Shown here piece by piece: positions 44,861 through 57,639 of a DNA stretch of 64,000 nt. The translations under genes and the position numbers were made by a program. The notes under the pieces are model-generated. The model ran no database searches. It was not told the DNA's origin and saw only the letters and a program-made list of their open reading frames with translations. Source of the stretch: Mytilus trossulus (Eukaryota > Mollusca > Bivalvia > Mytilida > Mytilidae); the NCBI RefSeq assembly GCF_036588685.1, contig NW_026963295.1, positions 124,001 through 188,000 on the forward strand. The letters run 5' to 3'. Position 1 is the first letter of the stretch. The number at the start of each line of letters is the position of its first letter.

Positions 44861-45189
44861 TCATTTAATAAACAAACCCAGAATGTTCAAAACACCAATA
44901 ATATTGTTATTGCTCAACAGTTCAGTGTAGTGAGGTCCATAATTCCATTTTTCACCTTCATTTATTCGTTTCTTTACATAATTTTTCACGTACAACGCAA
45001 TATCAAGAAGTAGGCGCCCTAAATCTCCCCGTAATTGACCTGTTATATAAACCCTTGTGTTGTATAAACTATAATTCTGAAAAAGAATAAAACGTTTCCT
45101 TTCATTCATAGAATCGGTAGTTGACAGAGTGGTATGTCCGGTCGTGAATGTTGACAGTAGTATAATAAGAACATACTTTGCAACTATTT
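44861..45189 (-). pseudogene. Small secreted-protein-like frame without a start codon
   Basis: Minus-strand frame open from about 45189 to TAA/stop at 44861. It begins IVAKYVLIILLSTFTTGH, a convincing signal-peptide core, but the position where Met would be expected is ATA (45185-45187) and no in-frame ATG lies upstream before the family C repeat that starts at about 45190. The mature part has a net basic region (KNYVKKRINEGEKW) and GQLRGDLGRLLLDIALYVKN. The first in-frame ATG (45109) would remove the signal. AATAAA on the same strand at 44812-44817 lies about 45 bases after the stop, which supports a real transcript end. I do not recognise the family. Possible explanations are a gene truncated by the repeat, a start in an unseen upstream exon, or a lost initiator. 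Confidence 0.4.
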
Positions 45190-45285
45190 CAATCTGAGTG
45201 TCACTGATAAGTCTTATGTAGACGAAACGCGCGTTTGGTGTATTAAATTATAATCATAGTACCTTTGATAACTTTTGAAAACAAT
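45190..45285 (+). repeat. Dispersed repeat family C fragment
   Basis: GAGTGTCACTGATAAGTC then GTAGACGAAACGCGCGTTTG. It abuts the 5' end of the secreted-protein-like frame. Confidence 0.75.
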
Positions 45286-46014
45286 CTGAAAAACAAACAT
45301 GACAATATTTTTTTTAAAATATATTTGTATATAGAAAAACGATTAAACTGAGTCAAGAAAAGCAGAAATTATAAAAAGTCAGATCACAAAAAAAAAGGAC
45401 TCCGGGGAAATTGGAAGCGGAAAGTCTCTTATCAAATGGCAAAATCTAAGGTTCAAACACATCAAACGAAGCTTAACAACTGTCCAATTCCTGACTGGGT
45501 ACAGGCAATTTCTTATGTAGTGTTTTCGATGTCTTTTGTGTTCTGCTTTTTTATATATTTTGTTACTGTTGTTTGTATTTTGGTCGTTTTAAGTTTAACA
45601 TGGCACTGTCAGTTTGTTTGGCGTTATTCGATAGTTCAGTATCAAGTAAAGAACCCATGAAAACATTTGTTAATATATGTATGTACATGTATATAGAAAA
45701 ATGATTTATCGGAGTCAAGAAAAGCAGTAAGTATAAAAAGTACAAACCCCAAAAAAGCTGAACTGTAAGGAAAATTCTTAACGTAAAGTCCTTAAACAAA
45801 TAAAAAATTCTAAGACCAAAAAACATCAACTTAATGGTTATCAGCTGTTCTTTTCCAGACTTGTTACAGTCGTATCTTTAGTTTTCTGTTTTAATCAATG
45901 ACGCTTGAATGCAAAAAAGTTTGAAAGGCCAAATAAAGTACGAAGTTGAAGATCATTACGGACCAAAATTCCTATAAGTTTTGCCAAATACAGCTGAGGT
46001 AATCTATGTCTGAG

Positions 46015-46265
46015 GTAGAAAAGCCAATGAAACAACTCTGTTTCCAAGTAATAATTAATAAAAGTAAACCAATATAGATCAAGGTACGGCCTTCAACAAA
46101 GGAACCTCGGCTCACACCGAACAGCAAGCAATAAAGGGCCCCAAAAATTACTAGTGTAAAACCATTCAAACAATAAATCCAACGGTCTAATATATTTAAA
46201 AACGAGAAACGAGAAACACATATAAACTACAAAAACAGACGACCACTACTGTTTATCAGATTCCT
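46015..46265 (+). repeat. Dispersed repeat family A
   Basis: Diverged copy with AAGGTACGGCCTTCAACAA and ATAAAGGGCCCC. Confidence 0.65.
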
Positions 46266-48004
46266 GGGTTAAAATATCTTTTTTGATATATTCCTCTTCT
46301 TCTTTTCTTTACGCGATAGTTTTGCATTAAGTCGCCAGGTATTTTGCTTTCTTTCATGTTGCTAGTATTTCAAAGGTGAATTGGTCTTTAACCAGAGTGA
46401 ATTTAAGTTACAAGCATGATCACGTAATAATCGAAGACGAGGTCTTCTATATTAATGTTTCATTCATTCATAGTTTCCGTTAGATATTTGGATATAATCC
46501 AAATGTGTCCCTGTAAACTTGAATGGATAATCACGTGACCATTGATTGTGCACTATTTTTAAATCAATGCTTGTAAAACATGTTCAACATGTGTCAATAG
46601 GTGAGATTCAGATAAAGAGTGTTTTCATGTGACTTTATATTTTACACAATTTCACAGGTGTATTTAATCTGTTCCTTCAGACAGTTATTTATAATATTGT
46701 TTTGAATAACTACTTATCATATTCTGTGTTTCGAATTATTGAAATTTTTCAATTTTTTTTCAGAAATTATGATTTAATAACAGTTTTGTCCTCGATGAGT
46801 ATTGAAAATTGACAAGAGGTCAACGAGGACTGTATGTATTGTTTGATAATTAGCACGTTGCATATCACATGTAAATTATGTTTCTTATAAACGAAATGGT
46901 GCGAAGAAGTTTCATAATTTGTAATTAAAGAACACTTTTCTCCTCAATGAGTGTTAAAAATCGACAGATGGTCAACACATAATTGATAAAAAAATCCGTT
47001 ATGTAACATATGTTATTCTTAATGCAAAGAAATTATTTTCCATAAAGAGATGAACGTTATTGAATGCAGATAAAAAAAATCAGTCCATATAATAATTATT
47101 TCTCAGGACATACAGGGGTGAATTATTATTGACTATCGTTATGAGATGTTAATCTGTAGATATTTTCCGGCGTACTTTTCAGTTGTTTGAATCTTAAATC
47201 ATTAGAGAAGACATCTCAACTTCTTGGAATTTTCCTTTGAGTAAGTTACTTATATTATTCCATATTTTGATTATAAATATAATATGCGTAGTTTTAGTGA
47301 AATTAAATTGGTAGCAACCATTATTCCAAGCAACAATTTGTTTGCGTGTCACGAAAGAGTGTATTTGTAACTTACATCTTTGACATGGTTTGTTATTATC
47401 AAAGATTAATATCAGATTTTGAAGGAACCTTGTTTAGTGTTGTAATATGGATAACTAGACGCAAAATCTATAAAATGTCTTATATTATGTTATTGCTCAA
47501 TTATTACAATCTCGGTGAATTGCGATTGATGCTAATAATCATGATAATTATAAACTGTTGATAATAATATTCTTCCAGAAACTCATTTCCTGAGTTCATA
47601 TTTTTAGTGTATTCCTATATTTTTGACCACGTTATTTTTTATTGTCGAATTATCTTTTGTAGAAAATGGTTTCTAAATCTGATTTTATAGCTATATAAAA
47701 CTCTCACTTGTATGAACGTCACATAAATTCGTATATAAGTTTCTAGAAAACCGGAAGAAGACATCAAGTAGTAAATATTTACCAATTGTCGTTTAATGAT
47801 TATTCATGGGGAAAATAGTTATCAAAGGTACCAGAATTATAATTTAGTACGCCAGACGCGCGTTTCTTCTACATCAGACTCATCAGTGACGCTCATATCA
47901 AAATATTTATAAAACCACACTAGGTCAGAGTTGAAGAGCATTGAGGATCCAAAATTCCCAACGTTGTGCCAAATACGGAAAACATTCTTTACTTATCTAC
48001 ATTG

Positions 48005-48345
48005 GTTAGACATATATAGGGGTGTAGGGGAGGGTTGAGATCTCATAAACACGTTTAATCCCGCCGCATTTTTGCGCCTGTCCCAAGTCAGGAGCCTCTG
48101 GCCTTTGTTAGTCTTGAATTATTTTAATTTCAGTTTCTTGTGTACAATTTGGAAATTAGTATGGCGTTCATTATCACTTAACTAGTATATATTTGTTTAG
48201 GGGACAGCTGAAGGACACCTCTGGATGCGGAAATTTCTCGCTACATTGCAGATCTGTTCGTGACCTTCGGCTGTTGTTTTTGTCTATGGTCGAGTGGTTG
48301 TCTCTTTGACACATTCCCCATTTCCATTCTCAATTTTATTATGAA
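48005..48345 (-). repeat. Dispersed repeat family B, minus-strand copy
   Basis: Includes CCGCCGCATTTTTGCGCCTG, CAGGAGCCTCTGGCC and CACATTCCCCATTTCCATTC. A second end fragment follows at 48390-48440. Confidence 0.8.
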
Positions 48346-50514
48346 ACAATTTATTATACCTATTGGTGGCCTGTTGTTGTCTGTTTTGTGGTCGGGTTGT
48401 TGTCTCTTTGACACAGTCCCTATGTCCATTTTCAATCTATTTTGGTATTTATTATTATAGATTATTAGTAGTACAAAAGGCCTGCTACTAGTATATGTGT
48501 CACTAACAGACAAAGAAACACATCAATCGTGAGTGATATGATATACCTTCTAAAATGAAGAGACCTCGTATATAGAAAACAGATGCACGTCTGGTCATGT
48601 TTTATAAAAACACATATCATCTCATTGCAATCACAAAAACAGACAAACTAATTCAACCTCTCAAACAGTCCCGAAACATGCATACCAAATTCCTTCTTAC
48701 AGAACACAAATACGCCAACAATCAGCCTTTTAAACTTTTAATTTAAAATGGTGCAGCCTTTATTAGAGTATTGTGATAAGCGACTATATAAAGTCGGTCG
48801 TTCAAAGCAGCTGTCTCAACCTACACCTACAGTTAGTAAGTTTATCATGGGGGAATAGTTTTATCTTAATATTTAAAAAATAATGAATTAAAAATATAAA
48901 TATGTTGATACCAATTTTAACTAAGGGCTACAAATTTGCTTATCGTCTTTTATTGTATATATGTCTTCACAGAACAATGCGTAGTCGGGTTGTTGTCTCT
49001 TTGACACATTCCCCATTTCCATTCTCAATTTTATGTAGTAAAAGTGTCATAAACTTCGACGTATTGAAGGCGGTCATTACTAAGTAGAAGAGGAAGTAAA
49101 AAAGGAAACTTTTATGATTGCCAATTAGGCAACTCTCCAGAACAAACACAATGACACACAACTTAGCTTATACTGCTTATTTAGCCATAAACGGACACGT
49201 TATGACAAAAAAATCTACTGAGAACACATATGACCAAATAAATACTAGTATACAAAAGAATAAACAAAAAATAATATCTCGCATAATATTAACCTACACA
49301 TATACAATATTGAAGAAATCTAGAACAATAGTTATTCATATTTACACTGTTTTAAGATTTGATTTCTTCCGAACCAGTATCGAGGTAGTCATGTAGCGAA
49401 CATACGTACTGGAATGTTTTGTCTATCTATTTAAGGAGGTTTGCTCCTCTTTCTGAATCTGTTGATTGTTTTGGGTTTTTTTTATTAGAAAAGGTAAATA
49501 AACGCAACAGTCAGTAAACCGCTGTTCGAAACTCATAAATCGATAGAGAAAAAACAAATCCGAGTTACAAACTATAGCTGATGGAAACGCATCAACTATA
49601 AGAGACACAACAGACACACAACATTAAAATGTAACCGTCCAAAAAAAAATATAATATAACAATGACAATTTGCCTGACTTGGAACAGGGCATTTTAAGAT
49701 AAAAATGGTGGGATGAACCTAATTTTGTGGCATGCTAAACCTCCAGCTTTTATAATAATTTTAATTATAACATTAGAATGACACATTACATGACAGGACT
49801 AAAATGGGGGGAAAATAGGACAGAGAAACAAACGCTTAATAGCCAACAAAAGGTACTTTGTTAAAAATTTAATACGCCGGACTTGCGCCACATCCACACA
49901 AGACTAACCAGCGACGCCCAGATTTAAAAAGTTAGAAAGCCAAATCAAGTACAAAGCTAAAAAGCATCGAGGACCAAAAGTTTAAAAGTCTCGACCAATA
50001 AGTCCAGGGTTATCCACCTGAGACAACAACATCCTTTATCATTATTTAGAATTTAGAATAAAACATACCTTTGCAAACAGTTGATTTTATAAAATGACTA
50101 TACAATAGATATACATGATAAAACTGAAGTGGTCACTAGTTTCGGAACAAAAACGGATAAAATACAAAAAAAATCACTGTCTTGTTAGTCATAACAAGTG
50201 TAACGCTCAAAGTGACGTCACATTTTCATTAAAAAACGAGTTCCAAGAAATTAAGAATGAATTTAGATGAAGTTCAAGATTAGATTTGTATGACTTATCT
50301 AACGCTTATTATTAACAGTGAAATTTACAAAACTAATTAATAGCAAATTGTAGTTTAGTAGCAAATAGACAACAAATTGTATTATCTAGCTTTGTCGGTG
50401 TTCCTCTGAATCAAACTGTAAATTTCGTTGATCCAGACTAAAATCTATCAAATATACTGGATGATCAATTATCTTTACCATAACACAAGAATACAAGGGA
50501 AAAAAACTACAAAC

Positions 50515-50876
50515 GTTAAGACATTCAGTTTACTGGTTAGTGCATCGGACTACTAACACAAAGGTTCCTGGTTCGATTCCCGTTTGGGATGAAAATTTCA
50601 GGAACTCAATTTTCGGCTCTCCCTTGACACCATTTGCGAGTATGGTCTTGAGGAAACGATGATAGTCCGTTGGACGGGGACGATAAATGGCTTGCCCGTG
50701 CTAAGAGAGAGCCACATCTCTTGCACGTTAAAGACACCCTTGTAGATTTCGAAAAAGAGTAGGCTAATGCCGCTACAAGGCAGCACTCGCACCCGCAAAG
50801 TGGAAAGGGATTAATATAAGTTGCAAAACTTGTTTCCTAATCCACTATAAATAAATATGTTTAAACTAAACTAAAC
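50515..50876 (+). repeat. tRNA-derived SINE
   Basis: A tRNA-like head has a box A-like TTTACTGGTTAG (about 50529) and a perfect box B GGTTCGATTCC (50570-50580) at normal tRNA spacing. It is not a functional tRNA: no acceptor stem closes. A central block GCACGTTAAAGACACCC (about 50725) resembles the conserved Meta-type SINE core, and the copy ends with a TAAAC-repeat tail (50863-50876). RNA polymerase III promoters of this kind drive SINE transcription. Confidence 0.72.
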
Positions 50877-52724
50877 ATTCAATAAAATCCGATAATAATA
50901 ACAAATATAACATCAAAACTACATAAATTTGGGATAGAAAAGTACCATGCCACTTCTAATAGCAATGCGAATTCACACTCAGCATAACAGTCACAATCGG
51001 GAATAAGTTGTAAAATAGCATAAATACCAAACGCCAAGGAAAATTCTCAACGGAAAGTCTCTGAGCAAAAAGCAAAATTAAAAGCTCAAACCCATCAAAC
51101 AAATGGATAACGACTTACATTTACCGAGCTTGGTACAATCATTTTCTTATGTAAAAAACTATTTGAAAAATAATCTTCCTCTTGACTACATCGAAAAAAA
51201 AATGATACTATATAATTTGTTATTACTGGTTGTTAAGTCTAGTAGTTCCATTCCAACTCATAGATTTTATGTTTTGCTGAAAACTCCTCTTTCGAGCTGA
51301 TTTTCATGTGATTGAGTTTATTTGTGACAAAGTTTAATCAGTTGGTTGTGATTAAAAGCAATTAATTTAGATATGACTCATAATTGATAATAAATATATT
51401 GAATGCCTATAGTTCATGGTCAAATGTATACTCGTCACTTAGTACTTTCATTTTATTTTTTATTAAAAACTACGTTTCATTTTCTCAAAATCATGGTGGG
51501 GTATTTTTTTGTTGGTATTTGAATCGGATTTGTACCAATTTAAGCAGAAATGTCCATTTCCTATTTTTCTATTTAGTAATGTTTTTGTCATAAAATATTT
51601 TAACTTGCTAAAAATATAAATGCAACAACTATTTTTGGCTTTAGAGAATAGAAAAAATTAATAGGATACATCTTCAAATTAAAAGAAAACAAAAACATAA
51701 TATTTAAATGCTGTTCCATCAACCAACATATGTAATTAATCTTAAGACTTATAAACGTAACAAAAATATAAAAGAGTACCTTTCGAAATCAAGGTAATAG
51801 TTGGGAGACTTTTGAGAAAGGACCCATGCTCAAACAGTATAAGCAAAAAATCCCGAAACTCTGTTAGTAATAATCTAAATTATAGGCAACAAACTTTCAT
51901 ATATGAGTTAGCAAAAAATGGTGTAAAGTCTTGAGATTTATAAGTATGTTGGATGAAGGAACCGCATTTCATTATAAAGTCTTGATATTTATTACGTATG
52001 TTGGTTGAAGTTACCGCATTTCATTATAATTTCTCAAACTGCTATATATAACCAATGAAATGTGTCTGACAAAGTGTCTAGTTCAAATTTTTTTAAATTT
52101 TCATATTTTTTTCAAAGGATCAAAGTTAACATTTTGTCAAAATTTTATGAATATAAACGAGCAAACCAAATATTAGTCAAGATGTTGTGTACCACCTTAA
52201 ATGCAGAACAGTGATTTGAGTGTTGAATAAAACGTCATAAAAATGTTTAAAGTTATATTTTATTTTTTTTAAATTTATCATATTTTAATGAAATCTGTAC
52301 ATTTGTTAGTTTAAAACATCAAGTACCGGTACCTTATCCCGGCCTCGTTAACATTAGTAAATATCATATTTATACAGTTGTTAGTATTTGTTAGTATTAT
52401 ACATTCAATTTTCAATATTTGAAAGAGAAAAAAAAAAAGAAAAATAAACAGAACGAAGTTTACTAATGAGATTTTCAAATACAATTATTTGTATAACAAA
52501 TGCACAGGTTTTGAAAAATATATATACTGTTTTCTATATTAAATTTCTCTTTTCCTTATTTGCACATGAACATAATAGGTTACACACATTTTTATGCATA
52601 ATATTTATATACACTAAAAAATAGTTTGATACATTGCAGATAATGATTTTAAGACAGAGGCTGTTTTGATATGAAATATATACACTATATGTGAAGTCTA
52701 TTTGTTTTTTGTTTTTTTTTGTTT
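50877..52724. other. Intergenic, no gene seen
   Basis: A family D fragment (51030-51160 minus) and a ~50 bp direct tandem duplication (51927-51976 / 51977-52026, sharing AAAGTCTTGA and CCGCATTTCATTATAA) are present. The rest is AT-rich. Confidence 0.6.
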
Positions 52725-53640
52725 TTATGATAGTAAAGGAGTCCAGGGGTTCCAGCAGTTTTCTGCCCTACTGAGTAATTTATTTTTATAGAATATATTT
52801 TTTTCTATCAATAAGTTTTCCTTCAAATAATTTTTAAGTGCTATTATATTGGTTTGTTCCATAGCTAATTTGCTTCTATAGATGTAGAATTTTGTTAGCA
52901 GAAGTATTATGTTTCTTATATCATTTTTATCTGTTTTTGTTAAAATACCAAATAAAACCAAATCAATATTTAAAGTTAGTTCTATTTCTGTCTTCTCAAA
53001 TATCCAGAAGTTAAGGTCTTCCCATAATTTTGATATATATGGGCACGTCCAGAATATATGTTCTATTGTTTCGACCCCTCCGCACCCAAAACTGCAAATA
53101 TTTGTATCTTTAATTTTTATTTTAAGGAGGAGTTCATTTGTGCCTAAGATTCGATGTATTATTCTGTATTGAAACCACTGCAATTTTGAATTTTTTGTTA
53201 TATGAAAGGGCAGTACATGAATATTTTTCCAATTGAAGTTTGCATTGAGAATTAATGACCATTTTTGTTCACATTTTTGTTTAGGATTTGATTTGTTACC
53301 ATTCAAAATGTTATACATATCTTTTGAAACTTTCTGGGATTTAAAAAAAAACCTTTAACACTGAGGGCAAAGCAGGACCGTTTTCTCTCTTTAAGTCATT
53401 TGGACATATTTGATATTCTTTTAAATACTTTTTGATTGACGAAATTAGGCCTTGATATGTGAGAAAATTAGTTTTAATATTGTATACCTTATTAAAGTGA
53501 TCAAAAGTCATAAAATGTCCATCTTCCTGTAACAAGTCATTGATCAGCCAAACCCCTTTTTTTGTCCAATCTTTATAAAGTACTGGATTGTTACCAATCT
53601 TTATTCTATCATTCTTCCATAAAGTTATATTTTTGGCCTA
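52725..53640 (-). pseudogene. LINE (L1/Tx1-like) 3' end with frameshift
   Basis: The minus-strand C-terminal part of a non-LTR retrotransposon ORF2. From about 53640 the frame reads LWKNDRIKIG and WTKKGVWLINDLLQEDGHFM. It shifts frame in an A/T run at about 53341-53350, then runs 53318-52725 with KLQWFQYRIIHRILGTN, CSFGCGGVETIEHIFWTC and WNPWTPLLS before TAA. The CSFGC...E...H.F..C pattern is the zinc-knuckle-like end of L1-type ORF2 proteins. The copy is cut off at 53640, exactly where the duplicated segment begins, so the 5' part is lost. A T-rich tract at 52700-52720 may be the start of the tail on the minus strand. Confidence 0.8.
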
Positions 53641-55945
53641 AAGTTGCTGTTTAGAGCATAGTATTCGGTCAAAATATATAGAGAGCATCATTCATCTGCA
53701 TCGATATTTCAAAAACAAAATCTAAAACAGCAAATGTCGTACAAATTTTATTGACAGAATATAGAAAAACAAGCACATTTGATGACATGAAAATAAATTA
53801 TACAAAAAAGATTTAAAAGAAAAGACACATTGTACATACAATGAAATAAAGCAGCTCCATGCTAAGCTGTTTATGAAAATGCCGTGGAATACTGTGCTTT
53901 TTTTTATGATAAAAGACTAAGAAAAGATCATAAATATAAATATCTGATTTTGATTTCTTGCCAACTAAATGATTCCCCCCTTCTGTATCACAACATATCT
54001 TTAAACAAAGTAATCAAATTTACCAGGCTAATAATTTGTAACGTCAAACTTGTTTCTTTTATATAAGACTCGTCAGTAGTGTTCGATTCAAAATAGCTGG
54101 AACGCCAAATTAAACACGATTCTTGTCAGAGGATTGCCAAAAAGTCCCAAATAGTATACAAACATCAGGTAGCAGTTTTATGCATTGGTAGTTTTCGTCA
54201 ATCAAGAACATATAAAGTAGCTCCGCAGACTCTCACAGCGATCTCATACTTTTGGTGCGTTGCCACATGTAATTAAAACATTTACAACCACAGTATTTTT
54301 ATTAATTATAATGTAGCGCTAAATGTTCTTGCTCAGCAAAGGTTTATGTTGAAATGCCGCTGTCTATAAAACTAAAACTTCCAGCAGTTGATTGACTAAA
54401 TTGGTTATAAAATATCACATTAAAAACGAAACTGCAAGTAGATGTTGCTTGCTGTAATGAAGTCTTTCCGCACACTAACTGCCTTTTGAAAATGCTTTCT
54501 AAAGGTAAAACTAGAGACATAGTAGTGGATATCTTTTGAACACCGTCCAATCTCTTTTGTTTCTATGATTTCTGATGATAAGATATTTGTCTTGTATACA
54601 TAAAATACAGAAGTGTGATAATTTGTGTTGAATTCCTTAAGTTGTTAGAATTGCCAATAAATTATAAATGACATTAACTACATGCAAGGACAGTCTTTGC
54701 TGTTACATGAGTCAATATGAAAGGCCTCATGGAAATCCATTACGTAACTCAAATGTCAATGATCTATGCAAAGAAAGAGTGAACGGTTTTATGACATTTG
54801 CGAATTTACATGTCCTGTAGGGAAACAATCACTTTCGAGAATAATATATAATATATTATTAATAGTATTATAGAAATTATTCAAAACCGAGTTTTAAAGC
54901 GTTTGTATCAATAAACAAAATGATAAAGCTTCGAATGACATGTTTTTAACAAGAAATGCATAATATTAGAATATGAAGATGTGGTTTGGTCGCCAATGAG
55001 ACAACTTTCCACCAAAGAGACAAAAAGACAAAGAAAGTAACAACCATAGGTCATCGTACGCCTTCAAAGTAAACAGGCGAGGCAAATAGGAAATACCATA
55101 ATATTATGAACTTTCATAATTTAATTGAAATATAGGATCAAAGTGGAGTTGTCTCTCTTTGACGCTTCTTGTCAAAACTGACATGGGAGATAACAACGTT
55201 TGCGTCTTAAACGAAGTTGAAAGGTAGACAACTCATTATTACAATAAGTTATTTAAAATAGAAAGTTTTATAACAAACTCCCATTTCTATGCTGTTTACG
55301 TTTCTTCATTTTCTAATTAGCTCATGCTTTTTCTCTCTCAACTATATGGATTATCATCTCTACAGTATATTGGAAATAGGCTTTTTCGTCGTCCTGCCAG
55401 TGTTACATAATATACGAACACGATATCAAGAAATATCATGTTTCTATTTAGTTTTTAGCTTGTCTTGAACAATTAAATCCTCACCCTTGATATTTGCCAC
55501 TGAATATATAGTAATACATATCCACCAATTACTGAAACGCTTTGTCTCTAAATATCTTAGTGACTTTAGGAAGAATACATAGAAGCCGGATGCCTAAGTT
55601 GAACTTTAAAATTGAAAATTAAACAGAATACAGATTAATAACCGATTTTCAAGAAATAATAGTTATTTCATGTCGGAAAAAGTCGAGAATTTACATGTAG
55701 GAATTTTTGGATCTGGGTTGGAATTGCGAGTATACTTACACACAATGAGTATATAAATCTTGACTTGACTAAAGATTATTTAAAGTTGGATGTTATTGAC
55801 AAGAAAGAATAATTTGTTTGATACTAGTTTATCAGTCTACGACATAGCAATAATGCACGGGGAGGTCAATTGCGAATCTTTATTCAATTTATAAATTCTG
55901 TACACAAATTATAGATCGCAAATAATGCAAAATCACAGAAACATG
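53640..55945 (+). repeat. Duplicated segment, copy 1 (2.3 kb)
   Basis: Direct duplicate of 57640-60200, high identity along its length. Shared landmarks include GCATCATTCATCTGCATCGA at the left and GGGGAGGTCAATTGCGAATC at the right. No gene is conserved between the copies. Both carry the same family A fragment (54975-55080 here), so that repeat inserted before the duplication. The left edge is the truncated LINE. Confidence 0.85.
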
Positions 55946-56649
55946 TTTCTAAAATTCTCTGCTAAGAACACTGTCAAATCGGTAATAAATCTAAAAACGG
56001 GAGATTAACAATGAATTTCTTTACAAAAACTGATAACTGCAGTATGACAATAATTATTACGTCCTGTCAATAGCCTGAATGTGTAAAAATCGGCATCGGA
56101 TATTTCATGCTTCACAGATGAAATTTGTAGAATTATGGATGCCAGTCAAAATTGCATCACAAACTATTTATACATTTCATTCCTTTTAATGGCACAGCCA
56201 GAGAGACAAAAACACATTTTGTAAATAACCTACTGTTATCTGGGGAAATCTTTACTCAGCATAAATTGATCGGAGACAACTTGTTCAATACATTCCAGTT
56301 AAATTTGAAATTATTTATACATTTAAAAGCTTATTATGTGCAAATAACCGGGAGTGAAATCAGGTGCTCCGGAAGAGTAAGCATTTCTGGCACCGTATAC
56401 GGCACCCGTCGTGTTATTTCTTTGTTCAGTCCGGTAATGATGGGAGGTTATTATGACTGAGGAAGAATATCAGATATGATTTCTGACACACTTTTGTCAT
56501 ATTGGCCAATTAGTTCATGATGGCGACCGTAACATTTCTTGAGTGATGACCTTAATTTGAATCATTCATAGCCCTGTCTTAGCAACTTTTGAGAAAGCAG
56601 TATTCCTCGTTCAACAAAATCAACGTACTTTGAGCTAGCTCTAGAGTAA

Positions 56650-56990
56650 CGTATCAATTAAGACACATATACTCCATATGCTGGTGGCGCTGGGATGTTG
56701 CTACACAAAAAAGAAAGTTGACTATAGGAAAATTAAAATCATCGCGTTTGTCATAAATTTTGGTATTCAACCTACCATCAGTAGTCATTTCGAGAAAAAG
56801 GTCTAAATATGAAGCAGAATTATCTGTGTCGGTAGTATCTTTAATTTCAAGTTCACTTGGATATATTAAATGTAAGATTATTATTAAGAGACAGTACATC
56901 ATCAATATACCGAAAGGTGAAATTAAAAGACTGGGCTAATTTCTGTTCTCCTTTCTGTACATGCCCTTGGATAAATTCTGCTTCATAAGT
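56650..56990 (-). pseudogene. Retroelement RT relic with YIDD motif
   Basis: The minus strand reads ILVTYEAEFIQGHVQKGEQK and FRYIDDVLSLNNN (YIDD, about 56910-56895, is the RT catalytic box). After a frame change it reads YPSELEIKDTTDTDNSASYL and KIYDKRDDFNFPIVNF. It ends after a further frame change. Same broad element type as the relic at 11800-12570 but a different subfamily. Probably Penelope-like; assignment from memory. Confidence 0.65.
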
Positions 56991-57364
56991 CACTAAAATA
57001 AATCGCCTTTATACTGCCGATGTTCGCCCTTAAATGACATCTCATCTCATTTTTCATTGGGAGAACATCCTTACAAAACAATTTATTTGGTAGGTATTAT
57101 TCAAGATAATTATTTAGCCCCTTAATTGAAAACATAGTAAAACTATTCAAGCCTTTTAAAAATACATGTTTGCTGTGTTGACAAATAAATCAGTTGTTTA
57201 AAATTGAAAATTGAAATGCTTGAGGTCATTTATAGTGTAACAATGACGTTTAAAGAAAATGTTGAACCTCTTACACTTTTTAAATAATGTTAATTTTGTT
57301 GATGAATAAATTATTTGCTAAAATTTGGTAATTTGTTGACAAAACGTCATAAAAATAATTAAAG

Positions 57365-57620
57365 TAACATTTTTGGCCTTAAAAGAGGGACGAAAGATAC
57401 CAGAGGGACAGCCAAACTCATAGATCGAAAATAAACTGACAACTTCATGATTAAAAATGAAATAGACAGACAGACAAACAATAGTACTCATGACACAACA
57501 TAGAAAACTCAGCACTAAGCAAAATGTACCCAACCAAAAACTGGGCGTGATCTTATGTGCGTCGGGAAGGTAAGCAGATCCTGCCCCAAATGTGGCACCC
57601 GTCGTGTTGCTCATGTTATT
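57365..57620 (-). repeat. Dispersed repeat family F, minus copy
   Basis: On its own strand it runs from GGTGCCACATTTGGGGCAGG to CTCTGGTATCTTTCGTCCCT. The 98-codon minus frame here is part of the repeat. Confidence 0.75.
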
Positions 57621-57639
57621 ACAAACCCGCTTTTGGCCT

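Larger units (their letters stand above)
45286..50510. other. Repeat-rich intergenic region
   Basis: No gene supported. It contains family D (45410-45520 minus, 47590-47730), family C (45900-46010 and 47815-47985 minus, 49855-50025), family A (46015-46265), family B (48005-48345, 48390-48440 and 48975-49035, all minus) and family E (49480-49760 minus). A third copy of the ~230 bp module of 39600/40960 is at 46380-46610. A short direct repeat pair at about 46785-46830 / 46930-46975 shares CTCCTC(G/A)ATGAGT. Confidence 0.6.
55946..57639. other. Spacer between the duplicated segments
   Basis: 1.7 kb holding a family F fragment (56350-56430), a retroelement relic (56650-56990) and a family F copy (57365-57620, minus). 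The 102-codon plus frame at 56152-56460 overlaps the family F fragment and has no support as a gene. Confidence 0.65.

Noticed and set aside
50530-50600. tRNA gene
   Set aside because: Box B is perfect but acceptor and anticodon stems do not form; it is the head of a SINE.
56152-56460. 102-codon plus frame as a small gene
   Set aside because: Its end is a family F repeat fragment; no homologous frame or domain.
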